Position numbers and translations under genes: made by a program. The notes below the pieces were generated by a model. It saw only the letters and a program-made list of their open reading frames with translations. It was not told where the DNA came from and searched no databases. This document shows positions 1 to 11,277 of a DNA stretch of 64,000 nt, piece by piece. Positions within the stretch are counted from its first letter, which is position 1. Every line of letters begins with the position of its first letter. This DNA comes from Nelumbo lutea (taxonomy: Eukaryota; Streptophyta; Magnoliopsida; Proteales; Nelumbonaceae), in assembly GCA_022828595.1 (NCBI GenBank), contig JAKGHH010000004.1:82426270-82490269 (forward strand), written 5' to 3'.

Positions 1-143
1 TACCATCTTAACCACTAAACCTGTGGCTTCTTGAAAAACCACTAAACCAGTGTTTAATTCATTATCTGCAAAATTAACTGGAATGTAAAAGGTTTGCATG
101 ATTACACAAAGAAGATTGAAGTAAAGCCACCTGGTCCCATAAC

Positions 144-325
144 CTTTATTTTGTATTACTAAACTTGTATTTGCACTGTATTTATTTGTATTTATACTCT
201 TTTCAAATTGAGCTTTGAAAAGAGTACAAACACAAATATGTATAATACAAATATATACAAAATTATACAAAATTCAATGTTTTGCATTCTATATATTTAT
301 ACTTATACCCCTTCCAAACTGTGCC
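144..325. repeat. Tandem partial copies of a Tourist-like foldback MITE
   Basis: Two incomplete copies of a short inverted-repeat element lie head to tail. The shared arm reads like GAGTACAAATACAAATATGT and its inverse, with ends resembling TTTGGAAAGAGT. The same family recurs complete at 329-444 and 23391-23486. No coding content. Confidence 0.6.
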
Positions 326-328
326 TTA

Positions 329-444
329 GGCTCCATTTAGGAGTACAAATACAAATATGTAGAGCACAAAATCTTATATTTTATATTATTTTATATGTAT
401 TTGTACTATACATATTTATATTTGTACTCCTTCCAAACTAAGCC
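329..444. mobile_element. Tourist-like foldback MITE, complete copy
   Basis: A 116-bp near-palindrome whose left end GGCTCCATTTAGGAGTAC is the inverse of its right end GTACTCCTTCCAAACTAAGCC. It is flanked by TTA at 326-328 and 445-447, the target-site duplication typical of PIF/Harbinger-derived Tourist MITEs. It abuts the partial copies on its left. Confidence 0.7.
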
Positions 445-556
445 TTAACGAATTCCCCAATTTGTCTACATCTGGTTTGAGAGCATGATCTCAGCAAAAT
501 TAAGGAATAAAATTCATGCTTCTCCCGCTCTCAGCCCTCATAATATCACACTAAGG

Positions 557-870
557 CTAAGTTTGGGAGTGTTTATTTGAAAAATAAATAATTCTTGAAT
601 AAATGCTTATTCTAATAAGTGCTTATAAGTGTTTGATGAAAAAACACTTATTTTAACAAGGGTATTATAAGTATTTTTAAAATGACATGACGGGCCAAGA
701 TAGGCCAGAAAGGAAATAAACACTTTGAAAATAAGCTCAAAACTTAAGCTTCTTAAATAAATACTTAATTTCAGCACTTATTTTGGACTTATTTCCCAAA
801 CATAAATAAGTGCTTATTGATTTGTCCCAACTCAAAACAAGTTGGAATAAGCAAGTACTCCCAAACTTAG
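557..870. mobile_element. MITE with 14-bp perfect terminal inverted repeats
   Basis: CTAAGTTTGGGAGT at 557-570 is exactly inverted at 857-870. The interior is AT-rich, made of degenerate motifs around AATAAGTGCTTAT, and non-coding. I see no convincing target duplication, so the superfamily is open. Confidence 0.6.
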
Positions 871-1084
871 ACGAAATTTGGCCCATCGTACAGAAGCGAC
901 TTGGCTACAAAAGCCCTCCGTGGCATCAGTAGAATTTCCTTTCAATAAGAAAAAAGAATCTGGTAGCATGTATCTGGGTTCAATGATACAGAGAATTCGC
1001 TCCAAGACATCTCTATTCAATTTGCAGACTGACAAAGGTATCATCTACCTGAATATGAAGACCCAAAATGGACCTTTTATGCTT

Positions 1085-1410
1085 CCAACCCTAAAGCGCC
1101 ATTATCCAATGCTGGTCCCGGCTGTCTGGGGTGATCTAGGGGGACAGGTAGGGACCTAAACTTCGGCATTTTTATGCACAAAGCGGCTGCTTGGTTGCAA
1201 GTCTGATACCCAGTTTGAAGAACTTCCACTGCATCAGGTCCAGGTCGTCAGGCCAGACCCATTCAAATTTTAACAAATCCTCAACCAGAGTTCATCCGTG
1301 AGGTGCACCCCTAGTGGCCGGTTTCAGACTTGAACTTGCATTCTCATGTAGGCCAGAGACTAAACCCTTACACCAAGCAGTGGCCCTATTAGAAATCAGC
1401 TCCAATATGT
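1085..1410 (-). mobile_element. tRNA-derived SINE remnant(s), minus strand
   Basis: Read on the minus strand, 1,300-1,400 contains TGGTGTAAGGG (fits the pol III A box) and, downstream, GTTCAAGTC (fits the B box GWTCRANNC). The part at 1,085-1,250 resembles the 3' half of the SINE at 20.16-20.65 kb: AGCAGCCGCTTTGTGC, then a GGGACC...CATTGGATAATGG end. It may be one element or two abutting SINEs. No target duplication was identified. Confidence 0.5.
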
Positions 1411-2418
1411 AAAATGTTGCTTGTATTGCTACAAAGTTGAACATGCCTAGGACATTAGTCATAGTTGCCTGAGTATCGGTATTAATAATTAGTTACATAA
1501 GTGAGACACATTAGAAAATAAATAACATATTCATCATTATCACAAGTAAAATATTTTCAAGTTAGATTTTGATATTACAGACATTTGCTTATTGATAAAA
1601 CAATACAACACTGCTAGCAGATCTTACAAATATTTGCCTTCCAATTTGTAGCAGATCTTTGATCTCCAGGTTTTCCTAAACTTGTGTTCATCTTTTCCAC
1701 CTTTTTGGGGGTTTATTCTATCTTTTTTTCCTGGTTTTCCTTTTAGTTCTTTCCTTATATTGCTTTCATTGTGGGGTGGGTTGGGTGGGGGGTAGCAGAA
1801 TATGCCTGTAGAGAGGCTCAATCCAATGCGTTCATATTCCCAAATAAAGATAACCACCAAAAAATTACATGCAAGCACACTGGACAGCATTCAGTTTCTT
1901 CAATAGATCAAAAGATCAAAAATTAAGGTCCTCCAAACACATTTTATTTTAAAGTTGTTTGTTTGTTGCTTCAAGGATCTCCATTCACAAGGTTATGTTG
2001 CAGCAAGTGTCTCCAAGCATACTTGCCTTAGGTAGCAGCTTGCACATATACACACCAGTTGTCAATTTATCATACTTAGATGGCTTTCAGCTTTGTAAAC
2101 CCAAATTCAGTGTATCCAATCAATCTTAAGTCCTAACTATATGAATAAATACAATAAATTCCTCTGAAACAAACAATTTGGTGCAGAATTGCAGATAAGA
2201 GATTGGATTAATCTGTTACTGATAGATAAACTCTATTTATTGGTATCAGTTAAATGCATTCGTCAATTATGAAAATAGCACATACAAGCCTGTGGGTTAT
2301 GAGAATTATGTATGATCAGCATAATGATCCATACACAGAGAAACAAAACAACTGTTCCAGTATTCTGGGAGGGTCCCCCCAATAATTTTAAGATATTCAT
2401 ACACTTGGTACCAGACTA
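1411..2418. other. Non-coding spacer
   Basis: AT-rich intergenic DNA with scattered stops in all frames. A minus ORF at 1,624-1,890 has no recognisable domain. I see no feature here. Confidence 0.5.
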
Positions 2419-2790
2419 TCAGCCAACAAAGGTGATGATCTTTGAATCCATTTGAACATGTTCTCTCTGAACTTTAGAGATTGAGCCTCTATGATGTAGT
2501 GAAAGGAACCATGAACCCTTGAACTTGTCTCTCAACCAGCCTACAACCACCTGAAAATCTCCCTCCACCTCTAGATTAGTTGCACTTGTCATGGCCACTT
2601 GTTGAAGCCCATGAAATAATGGTCTCATCTCAGCTCTGAGTTTCCTAAGCCAATTGGCCCTGGATATACCAATAGGATATCCCCCCTCAAGTCTCTTAAT
2701 ACCCCTACTCCCAAGAGTTCCCATATTCTTCAAGGAAGAGCCATCAAAATTTAGCTTGTCAATTTGATTTGATAACAGTTGAAGTTGTTG
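2419..2790 (-). pseudogene. RNase H-domain remnant of a non-LTR (LINE-type) element
   Basis: The minus-strand frame reads LNFDGSSLKN, then GSRGI, a KLRAEMRPLFHGLQ stretch and LEVEGDFQVVVGWL. This order matches the plant RNase H domain (RVT_3 type) found at the end of LINE polyproteins: FDGS with the first catalytic Asp, AEM with the Glu, and EGDS with the next Asp (here EGDF). The reverse transcriptase that should precede it is missing and the frame ends soon after, so this is a dead fragment. A C-terminal piece of a similar domain lies at 33.1-33.25 kb. Confidence 0.65.
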
Positions 2791-5224
2791 AACTGAAAGA
2801 TAGATAATAAATTATTCAAAATTATAAGTAGTCTACCCAACTTCAGCTTCAGCCACTAAGGAGCCCACAACCTCCTTAAAAACTTATCCACTAAAAGACA
2901 AAGCAATAAGCTTTTTTCAAACTGCTTCTAAAACCAAGGATACTGGATATTTGAATCTCTTATATTAATGAGAGATTTTAATGCAGACCAGATTGTACGC
3001 CCCCAAATGGCTTAAATAAGGTATAAAACATAAGATACTATAATTTAGTAGTTTATCTGAAGTGTCAACTACTGGGGTACATTTGGGAAACATTGAGAAA
3101 TAGTTGAAGAATCAAAACATGCATGTATACTCTAGAAAAGCAACAGAAATTATATTGGTGCTTGAATATATAAATTCACTTTTTACAAACGTGGCTTAAA
3201 AGTTAAAACCATCTTGGTTTTATCAACCTGTTATGATATGCTGTAGTGGTAATAACTACTGTCTTTAACATGGGTGATCTAGGTTTAAATCCCTCACCAA
3301 CAGACCTAACCTCAACCTCAATCTGAACGGTTGCAGTAAGAACATATCATGGCTCTAATAAATAGTACTGTCTTCCAATTCTCCAAATTGTCTGAAGCAG
3401 GTGTTGACATAAGGCTTGATGATGCCAGCTTCCATGATGCTGAAAGTCTTCTCCATGTTGTCCCACAACAAAGCTGTAACATACCCAGCAATTAGATTGT
3501 CGTATGTACTCAAATTAATTCAATTCATGTCTGTCATAGAAAGCCGTCCCCATGAGAACTACCAAGCATCAACATCCACCTGCCAAAAAGTGAAATGAGA
3601 ATATTGTGTATCACAACACCATGGCCACGGCTTGGTTCTCTCTCTAAGTCTCATAACAACGAAAGACATTTCTCAGCCAACTCACTGTATATACAAGCAG
3701 CCATTGATGCATTATAAACAGAAGTTATCTTCGTTACCTTATTAACAGCATCTGTAAATAACTCAAAAGGAAAAATCGACTTCTTAATTCTCTTAGGAAT
3801 CGTTATACCACTAGAATTACATCAAATTCTCCAATTAAATGCCTGGAGAAATGAGAAGGAACTAAAAGCATTTCTGTACATCGTTTCTATGGCTGTCTGG
3901 GGAGGGTTGCCCCTCGGCTTGTGTAGCCCTCTCTATTTCCCATTAAAAAATCTCAGTTCGTTCTAATGAATTAAAAGCTTGTAGAAACACAAAATGGCAA
4001 GAAAAACCAACTTACCAAATAACAGAACTGTGCTAATTGAGATATTGAACTCAACTGTTTTAACTAACCCAGATTAATCAAAATCAGAACAGCTTCCAAA
4101 TAACAAAGCAACTTCTGCTTTTAGGGTTCCAGAGATCATCTCCAGGTCTTCAATAAAATGAGCCTGTCGATTCAGACACCTTCATAGGCAGATTTTATTC
4201 GCTCAAGTTGCCCAAAGAACCAGGCTTCTCCGCAAATAAACCAACGATCTTGAGAAGTTCTTCCGTCAGAAATTAAGGCATCCGAAAAGAGATTTCGATG
4301 ATGAATGTGAGAGCACACCATAATTTTTCCAGACTTTTTTACCTTGAAGCTTGCTAACAGATTGGTAGGCAGAATGATTGGTACTCGAGATTGGCTAACA
4401 ACTCGCATAAATCCATGTTTCTAATACAAGTGGGGAGAAGAGGGGTTTATAAGCATCAGAAATCAAAATTGAACCTTTTCTAAATGCTTCAAAAACTTAA
4501 AGGATTTATAAAGATCAGTCAGTTTTCTATTGATCAGGCAACTTATGGAAATTTTCTGGATAATGTCACAGCTTGGCTATCATCTACAACTACAACTGAT
4601 AGAAGGCGATATCTGATACTATCATTTTTAAGAGTTCACATCTGCGCCCGACAGCACATCCGAATATCTCCATGGGAGATGATGAAACATCACTGAGAGA
4701 TGCTCCTAATATAAGATGGGGATATGCTGTGGGGCATTGTGGGGGAGGGGGCGCAGATGTAAACTCCATTTTTAATGCCATGCAGACAGAGAGCTTTCAC
4801 AAATCACAAGGGAGGAGTGGGGCTGGACCGCTGGTGTAGGCGCACCTGAAGGTGGATCGAGCGGTTTTGGGTAAACTGGAGACGTTCCGTAGGGAAAGGA
4901 AGGAAAACGTAGGAAAATCTTTATAAATCCTTTTATTGATTTCCTTGTCTTTTCCTATCTTTTCCTTCAAACCAATCATTGCCTTAATGGGTATTGCACC
5001 GCGTCATGGCAAACCTCGCATGGGTCAATTCTCTTCTGACCTGATGATTTGCAAATCCCCTTATCCATAGCTAAGTTCATGTTTTATCCCTTTGGGAAGA
5101 GTGCAATAGTCGGTTCAGCGCATATAAGAATATATTTATGCATTGAAAGTGACACCTTTAATATATTTTAAGCCACTATTAAATATATATGTCTGTACAT
5201 GGCAATTTCAAATAATATTATTTA
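2791..5224. other. Non-coding spacer with a possible SINE fragment
   Basis: No ORF with a recognisable domain. At about 3,246-3,310 the sequence TAGTGGTAATAAC ... GGTTTAAATCCC looks like degenerate A and B boxes of a tRNA-derived SINE on the + strand, but without a clear tail or target duplication. The short minus ORFs at 4,172-4,408 and 4,590-4,979 are not recognised and are probably chance. Confidence 0.35.
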
Positions 5225-5463
5225 AAAAGGATCAGTTCGGATTCGGTGCGTTTGAACTCAAAGAAATTCTTAGTTGGATTCCAACCATTTCATGACACAT
5301 GAAAAGTAAGAGAAGAGGAACTGGTTGACACGGTGAATTCCCTCTTCCATAACTCTATACCATTAAACAAAAAAAAAATCGAAGAGGGATTAAATAAGAA
5401 ACAAGCGAGAACTCTTCTTATTTCACCCCGATGGACAATCTTTGTTGAAAGGAGAAAGGTTTA

Positions 5464-6002
5464 TGTTCGGGTCATGGCTGAACTGACCTTGCAAGACACG
5501 TGGTTGCCCAGTTATTGTCTGGTCATGTCGGCTTAGTTCGGCCGTTAAAGTCACATCAACTACACATCACGTGGATGAATATAACTATGGATAAAGAGGA
5601 ATAAGGAAGACGACTCTGTTGGGGAATGAGACTCTATCCCGAATTCCTTGGCGGCTAATCTCATCTCGACAACCCCGGAAGCCCAATTCGACTAGAACAC
5701 GGATCTTCGGCTATAAAAAGGTACTCTATGCTCGAGGTAAGGGATCCCCAACTTCTAACACCCATACTACTAATAAGCTCAAACCAGCATCCCTATAACT
5801 CAGCCCAGCCATCCATCACATCCTATTGACTTGAGCATCGGAGTACCTACCCAGGGATAACTCCTCAGGCCTCTAACTCCTCCTTTCTTGATCACAGGTC
5901 TTGAAGCGCGGCCTCGTCATTGTAGCTTGACCCCGCCCTGTTAGCAAGGACTATCTGGTTGCTCTCTTCAATTCATGCACAACCTCGGATTGAGCAGCAT
6001 CA
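5464..6002 (+). repeat. 5' LTR of the 5.5-10.2 kb element
   Basis: A 539-bp repeat starting TGTTCGGGTCATGG and ending GCAGCATCA. It contains TATAAAA at 5712-5718, a likely promoter, and a CACGTGG G-box-type motif near 5,568. It is shorter than its partner because it lacks a stretch around CGCTATTTTGGTGCCC. Confidence 0.85.
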
Positions 6003-6020
6003 AATTGACACCGTCTGTGG
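6003..6020 (+). other. Primer-binding-site-like sequence
   Basis: AATTGACACCGTCTGTGG directly follows the 5' LTR. It closely resembles ATTGGCGCCGTCTGTGGG at the same position in the LTR element at 57.5-62.4 kb, so both families probably primed with a related tRNA. The exact tRNA is not established here. Confidence 0.55.
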
Positions 6021-7340
6021 AAAATGCACAAAAAGCCTTTCTCGAAAATATTTCATTCCTCACCATGTAATCAAGAAAGCGATCAAAATGCCCAAGAACT
6101 AGTCAGAGCGATCAACAAGTCGATCCCCATCTTGGGAATCTCAGCATCACAGCCCCCCGCATCAAGAAATTCCATAGCCTCCAGCCGCGGTTGATTCTGT
6201 ACAGCCGAGCAATGCTAGAGAATCAATAAGATCTTCGAGATGATGCAGACACTAGGATGCGCAGCACCACCCAGCTGGGCCGCCCCCCCCCACCCCGACG
6301 CGTACGAAGGATGATCCTCATCTTGAGGACCCCAAAATGCGATAGCCGAAAAGCAGGGGAGTGTGGTCCAAGCATGAGAAGCAAGACACAGTAAGGTGGT
6401 TTGCCTCCATGGCCCGCTCTCGTGAGCCCGACAACCACACACAATCGCGCTACACTGTCGCCCTACACCGCCATACTACACAGTCGCGCTATATAGCTAC
6501 ACTACACAATCACGCTACACAACCGACTGACCTACGTACACACGACACATTGCACTAAATCGGCTAACTTACCACCAGGCACGATACGAAGCTCGACAAT
6601 GTATCACCGACTTAGAAAACCGACTCAGCTGACCTATAAGGGCTCGAGCCCTTAATGCATAGCTAGTAGCTAGCTCGACAGTGTATAGCCGAACATCTGG
6701 CTTGGCTGATCAATGGCCAGAGCCCAAATCGGAAAAGATCTCTCCCGCCTCCAAGGCCAGAGGGTGGTCATTGTTCTCCGTACTTTAGTGACAAAATGTC
6801 GTAGAGCCAGCTGAACAACGGCTGACCCACGAAGGACCCCAAAGGCTCCCGAGACCAGAAATTAAGCATTCCAAAGATGAGACCTCAGAATATATTTCGG
6901 CCCCACTAGTCAGAGACTGAAGATCTCGATCAACCCTAGACCTCGGCCAAGGTAAGGCCGAATAACCAACTCGTATGTATGCACACAAGTTCAAAACAAA
7001 ACAGTTTCATTAAGTTAAGCCATCAGTACAACAGGTTAAAGCTTGGCATACCGAGCTATCAAAGAAGAAAAAGACAAAAGAAGACAAAATTCTAAGAGCA
7101 ACCCGCAGCTATTCAATCCTCGACCGGGCAATCGACAACAATGTCAACCAAGGGAAGCCACACTACACTTCGGCCGAGCACTCCACCCTTCGACTTCAAA
7201 ACTAGGGGAGTGGTGTTCGGATTCCGAAACTTAAGCTACAAATTCCCCAGTCAAAGAATAGAGAGTTCATCCTCGGTGCAGCATCAGGGGAGCTTAGCTC
7301 AACACCTTCCTCGATGCAGCACTACCGAGCCTCGTAGAGA
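6021..7340. other. Internal non-coding region of the non-autonomous LTR element
   Basis: No retroviral-type domain in any frame. A CACTACACAGTCGCGCTA-like low-complexity patch lies at about 6,450-6,545. The short ORFs at 6,215-6,444 and 6,785-6,994 show no known motif. Confidence 0.5.
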
Positions 7341-7342
7341 TC

Positions 7343-8890
7343 TAGACTTCGAAGCTCGAAACCTTCCTCGGTGGGGCATCGAAGAGGCACAGACTTCGAA
7401 GCTCGGCACCTTCCTCGGCAATACACTATAGAGCCTCGGAGAGACCCAGACTTCAAAGCTCGGCACCTTCCTCAACACTACGCTATCGAGCATCGGAGAG
7501 ACCCAGCTTTCGAAGCTTGACACCTTTCTCAATGCAACGTTATCGAGCCTCGGAGAGGTGCAAACCCCAATGCTCGACACCTTCCTCAGCACTGTGCTAC
7601 CAAGCATCAAAGAGACCCAAACATCAAAACTCGACACCATCCTCAGTGCAGCGCTACCAAGCCTCGGAGAAACCTAGACTTTGAAGCTCGAAACCTTCCT
7701 CGACGAAGCATTGGAGAGGTGCAGACTCCAAAGCTCGGCACCTTCCTCAACACTATGCTACTGAACCTCAAAGAGACCCAGACTTCGAAGCTCAACACCT
7801 TCCTCGGCACAGTGCTATCGAGCCTCAGAGAGGCACAGACTTCGAAGCTCAGCACCTACCTCGTCGCAGCGCTACCGAGCCTTAGAGAGACCTAGACTTC
7901 GAAGCTCGGAACCTTCCTCGGCGTGACACTACCTAGCTTCGGAATGGCATAGACTCCGAAGCTCGGCACCTTCCTCGGCACTGCGCTACCAAGCCTCGGA
8001 GAGACCCAGACCTCGAAACTCGACACCTTCCTCGGCATAGCGCTACCGAGACTCGGAGAGGCACAAACTCCGAAGCTCTGCACCTTCCTTGGTGTAGTGC
8101 TACCGAGCCTCGAAGAGACCCAAACTTCGAAGCTCAAAACCTTCCTCGGCGTGACGCTACCTGGCTCTAGAGAGGCGAAGACTTCGAAGCTCGACACCCT
8201 CCTCGGCACTACGCTACTAGCCTCGGAGAGACCTAGACTTCGAAACTCGGCACCTTCCTCAGTGGGGCATCGAAGAGGCGTAGACTCCAAAGCTTGACAC
8301 CTTCCTCGGTGCAACGCTACCGAGCCTCGGAGAGGCGTAGACTCCAAAGCTTAGCACCTTCCTCAACGTAGTGCTACAAAGCCTCGGAGAGACCCAGACT
8401 TCGAAGCTCAGCACCTTCCTTGGTGCAGTGCTACCGAGCCTTAGAGAGGCGCAGACTACAAAGCTCATCACCTTCCTCGGCACTGCACTATCGAGCACCG
8501 GAGAGACCCAAACTTCGAAGCTCAACACCTTCCTTGGTGCAATGCTACCTAGCTTCGGAGAGGTACAGACTTTGAAGCTCGACACCCTCCTCGACACTAC
8601 GCTATCGAGCCTCAGAGAGACCAGACTTCAAAGCTCAACACCTTCCTCGGCGGGGCATCAGAGAGGCACAAACTCCAAAGCTCGGCACCTACGTGGCCCT
8701 CAGCTTCGAAGTTCGGCACCTTCCTCGGTGCGATGCTACCTAGCTTCAAAGAGGCACAGACTCCGAAGCTCGACACCCTCCTCAACACTACGCTATCGAG
8801 CCTTAGAGAGACCCAGACTTCGAAGCTCAACACCTTCCTCGGTGGGGCATCGAAGAGGTGCAGACTCCGAAGCTCGGCACCTACGAGGCC
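7343..8890. repeat. Minisatellite, about 58-bp unit (with 46-bp variants)
   Basis: The core ACTTCGAAGCTCGGCACCTT is repeated at a spacing of about 58 bp (for example near 7,393, 7,450 and 7,508), with CCTCGGAGAGACCCAG between cores. Shorter 46-bp units contain GTGGGGCATCGAAGAGG. Because 58 is not a multiple of 3 and the unit has few stops, long repetitive ORFs appear on both strands (such as 8371-8949 + and 7892-8347 -). I take these as by-products, not genes. Confidence 0.85.
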
Positions 8891-9573
8891 CTCAGCTTCG
8901 AAGATTGGCAAGCAACAACCAAACATCACAACAAGCTCAGCACCTGTAGGCCCTCAAACATCACAACAACTCGGCACCTGGGTGCCCTTAGCTTCGAAGC
9001 TCGGCAAGTCATAGTCGAGCATCACAGTGGTCTCAGTTCCATAGCTAGGCACCCCCAAGGGCCATATCTCCATAGCTCAGCACCTCGTGGCCGAGCATCA
9101 CAACCTTAATTCCAAAGCTCGGTCTCTGACTGAGCATCACAGCGGCCTCAACTCCAAAATTCAGACCCAACTCCAAAACTCAGCACACCATGGCCGAGCA
9201 TCACCATGGCATAGAATCTCGACTTCCACTTGGAATTAGAGTCGTTCCTCAGCTCCACCAGGAGGATGGACCTGGAAGCTCAGTTTGACACCTCAACACT
9301 CTACCGAGCTACGCAATTATTCAACACTTCAGACCAGGCACTCCCCCTCCTCCGCTTCAGAAATAGGGGAGTGTTGTTCAGATTCTGAAGGCAGAGCTCT
9401 TAGAATTCTGTAGCCGATGATGGGAAGATTCCTCAGCCACGTTCCATATTGTCCAGTTCTCAAAATTGTGACAGGCACCGAGGAACACCAAAGTGGCTAG
9501 ACGCCCATCCAAACATCAACTTGAAGTTCTTTAGCCAAATAACGAATTGGACTACTTCATTCCTCGACTTCAG

Positions 9574-9587
9574 AACTGGGGGAGTGG
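9574..9587 (+). other. Polypurine tract
   Basis: GAACTGGGGGAGTGG lies immediately upstream of the 3' LTR TG, the expected place for plus-strand priming. A second similar motif, CAAAACTAGGGGAGTGGTGTTCGG, occurs at about 7,197-7,220, and another at about 9,362-9,380. Confidence 0.7.
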
Positions 9588-10162
9588 TGTTCGAGTCATG
9601 GTTGAGTTGGCCCTGCAAGACACATGGCCGCCCAGTTATCACCCGGCAACGTCTGCATAGCTTGGCCGAGCTACGCTATTTTGGTGCCCCCCCCCATCTT
9701 CTCCTTTCAGCCATGCCAACTACACGTCACGTGGATGAGCACAACTACGGATAAAGAGGAATAAGGAAGACGACTCCGCTGGGGAATGGGACTCTATCCC
9801 GAATACATCAGTGGCTAACCTCATCTCGCTAACCCCGGAAGCCCAATCCAACCAGGACACGAATCTTCAACTATAAAAAGGTACTCCATGCTCGACGTAA
9901 GGGATCCCCAACTTCTAACACTCATACTACTAATTAGCTTAGACCAACATCCCTATAGCTTGGCCCGGCCATCCATCACATCTTACCGACTTGAGCATCG
10001 AAGTACCTACTCGAGGATAACTCCTCGGGCCTTTGACTCCTCCTTTCTCGATCACAGGTCTTGAAGTGCGGTCTCGTCCTTGTAGCTCGACCCCACCCTA
10101 TTAGCAAGGACTATCTGATTGTTCTCCTCAATTCGTGCACAACCTCGGATTGAGCAGCATCA
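9588..10162 (+). repeat. 3' LTR of the 5.5-10.2 kb element
   Basis: A 575-bp partner of the 5464-6002 repeat with the same ends. It contains TATAAAA at 9872-9878 and an ACGTCACGTGG motif near 9,725. The two LTRs differ at many scattered positions, so the insertion is not recent. Confidence 0.85.
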
Positions 10163-10543
10163 GTTTCTCTCCTTTTTGATAAGCAGAAGTGGAAGATCAT
10201 GCAAAACCCTCCCTCGATTAATTAATATTCTTCCATTCAATAAACTGGAGAAATCATTCACTAGAGAGAGAGACTTCTCTTCGTTGTCTTCTTTGGGGGG
10301 TTGGGGGGAGAGAGGGAGAGAGAGAGAGGCATAAACCCTGTACCTAGGCTCCCTAACTGTAACTGGTCGTGACGGAAGGGGATTAAATCCTAATTGTTTC
10401 TTCTATCGCAAGAGAAGAGGGAAAGAAGCCTAACTCGAAAGAGGAGGAGCGCCGTAGAGAGGGAGATGGGGAAGAAGAAGAGGCTAACTCTGGAGTGCTT
10501 CTTGTAGAATCGTAGTCATTGAGGATCTCATTCAACAAAACCC

Positions 10544-10728
10544 ACTCTCTTAGAAGCCCTCAATGTCAGGGTCGGCGGTACCAACAACAAGATCTTTGTT
10601 CTCGCCTACGACTTTGGCACCGATTAATCAGCTTGGCAGTGCATACTACCCTATTTTTCTCAGCACTACCGCATCATCCTCTACGACCTCGCATGTGCTA
10701 TTTGTGTTAATCCTAATTACTTCGCCTA
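10544..10728 (+). pseudogene. N-terminal fragment of a D14/KAI2-family alpha/beta hydrolase
   Basis: One + frame reads LLEALNVRV, VLAYDFGTD, a stop, then SAWQCILPYF, HYRIILYDLACA and VNPNYF. This order is that of the first 60 or so residues of the strigolactone/karrikin receptor family (D14, KAI2, DLK2), where the consensus is LLEALNVRVVG, VLAHGFGTDQSAW, and VLYDLVCAGSVNPDYF. The in-frame stop replaces the Gln after GTD (CAA to TAA), and the conserved oxyanion-loop His-Gly is Tyr-Asp. The region holding the catalytic Ser, Asp and His is absent. The fragment lies inside the TIR element 5233-10974, so it was most likely captured by it. It is not functional as a hydrolase. Confidence 0.75.
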
Positions 10729-11277
10729 CATCGGCCACTCTATTTTCCGCCATGACAGGCATCTTAACCTTTGTTTTTGTCTGAAAACAAGGGCATTGGA
10801 ATTTTCTCTCAGCATTAGCTTAACTTATCATTTTTTATTTAAAAATATTTTATTAGTAATAAGTTTTCAATCGGTTGTAAGTGATGGTCAATTAAACACT
10901 GAATGACGTGTCAAACTATTGATGGACTCGAAGAAAAAATCCCTTTGAGTCCAAACGCACTGAATCCGAACCCCAAAAGGATAAGTAATCAAAGCACAGT
11001 TTGATAGTGGAGTTAGATTTTATATTTCATTTACATTATTAATAAAATACTTCTTATTTATCATATTTATTTTTGTTTAATATGATAACTATATAATATT
11101 AGAGATGTGCACAAATTTTTGTATTTTCTATATTGTTATTTTATCTATTTTTTGAGTTTTTATTTTATAATTATGACATCATGTGTTGGCTTATTTGACT
11201 TGAAAAAAAAAACACAATATCGTTTCTAGGCAACTTTAATTTCTTTATTCCATTTACGTAATTAATTCTAAAAACCT

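Larger units (their letters stand above)
5464..10162 (+). mobile_element. Non-autonomous LTR retrotransposon with internal minisatellite
   Basis: Two direct repeats (5464-6002 and 9588-10162) begin TGTTCG and end GCAGCATCA. A primer-binding-like stretch follows the left one and a purine-rich tract precedes the right one. The flanking 5 bases are GTTTA (left) and GTTTC (right), a 4-of-5 target duplication. The 3.6-kb interior has no gag, protease, integrase or reverse transcriptase; instead about 1.5 kb is a 58-bp tandem repeat. It must have depended on another element's enzymes. It sits inside the Pack-type TIR element. Confidence 0.85.
5233..10974. mobile_element. TIR transposon carrying a captured gene fragment (Pack-type), host of a nested LTR element
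   Basis: The left end CAGTTCGGATTCGGTGCGTT and the inverse of the right end GGGGTTCGGATTCAGTGCGT are matching terminal repeats that extend about 40 bp, through CTCAAAG and beyond. Both ends are bordered by the same 8 bases AAAAGGAT (5225-5232 and 10975-10982). Removing the nested LTR retrotransposon (5464-10162) leaves about 1.04 kb. That interior has no transposase but holds a fragment of a D14/KAI2-like hydrolase at 10.54-10.73 kb. An 8-bp duplication fits hAT; the long TIRs would also suit a Mutator-like element. The class is inferred and the boundaries are seen. Confidence 0.75.

Noticed and set aside
878..1159. 93-aa + ORF
   Set aside because: Its end runs into a SINE-like sequence and the rest matches no family I know.
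8371..8949. 192-aa + ORF and 151-aa minus ORF at 7892-8347
   Set aside because: Both come from the 58-bp minisatellite; frames shift between units and no domain is seen.
10519..10784. Two overlapping + ORFs of 63 and 73 aa
   Set aside because: They are in other frames than the D14/KAI2-like reading, which has the real similarity but is broken by a stop.
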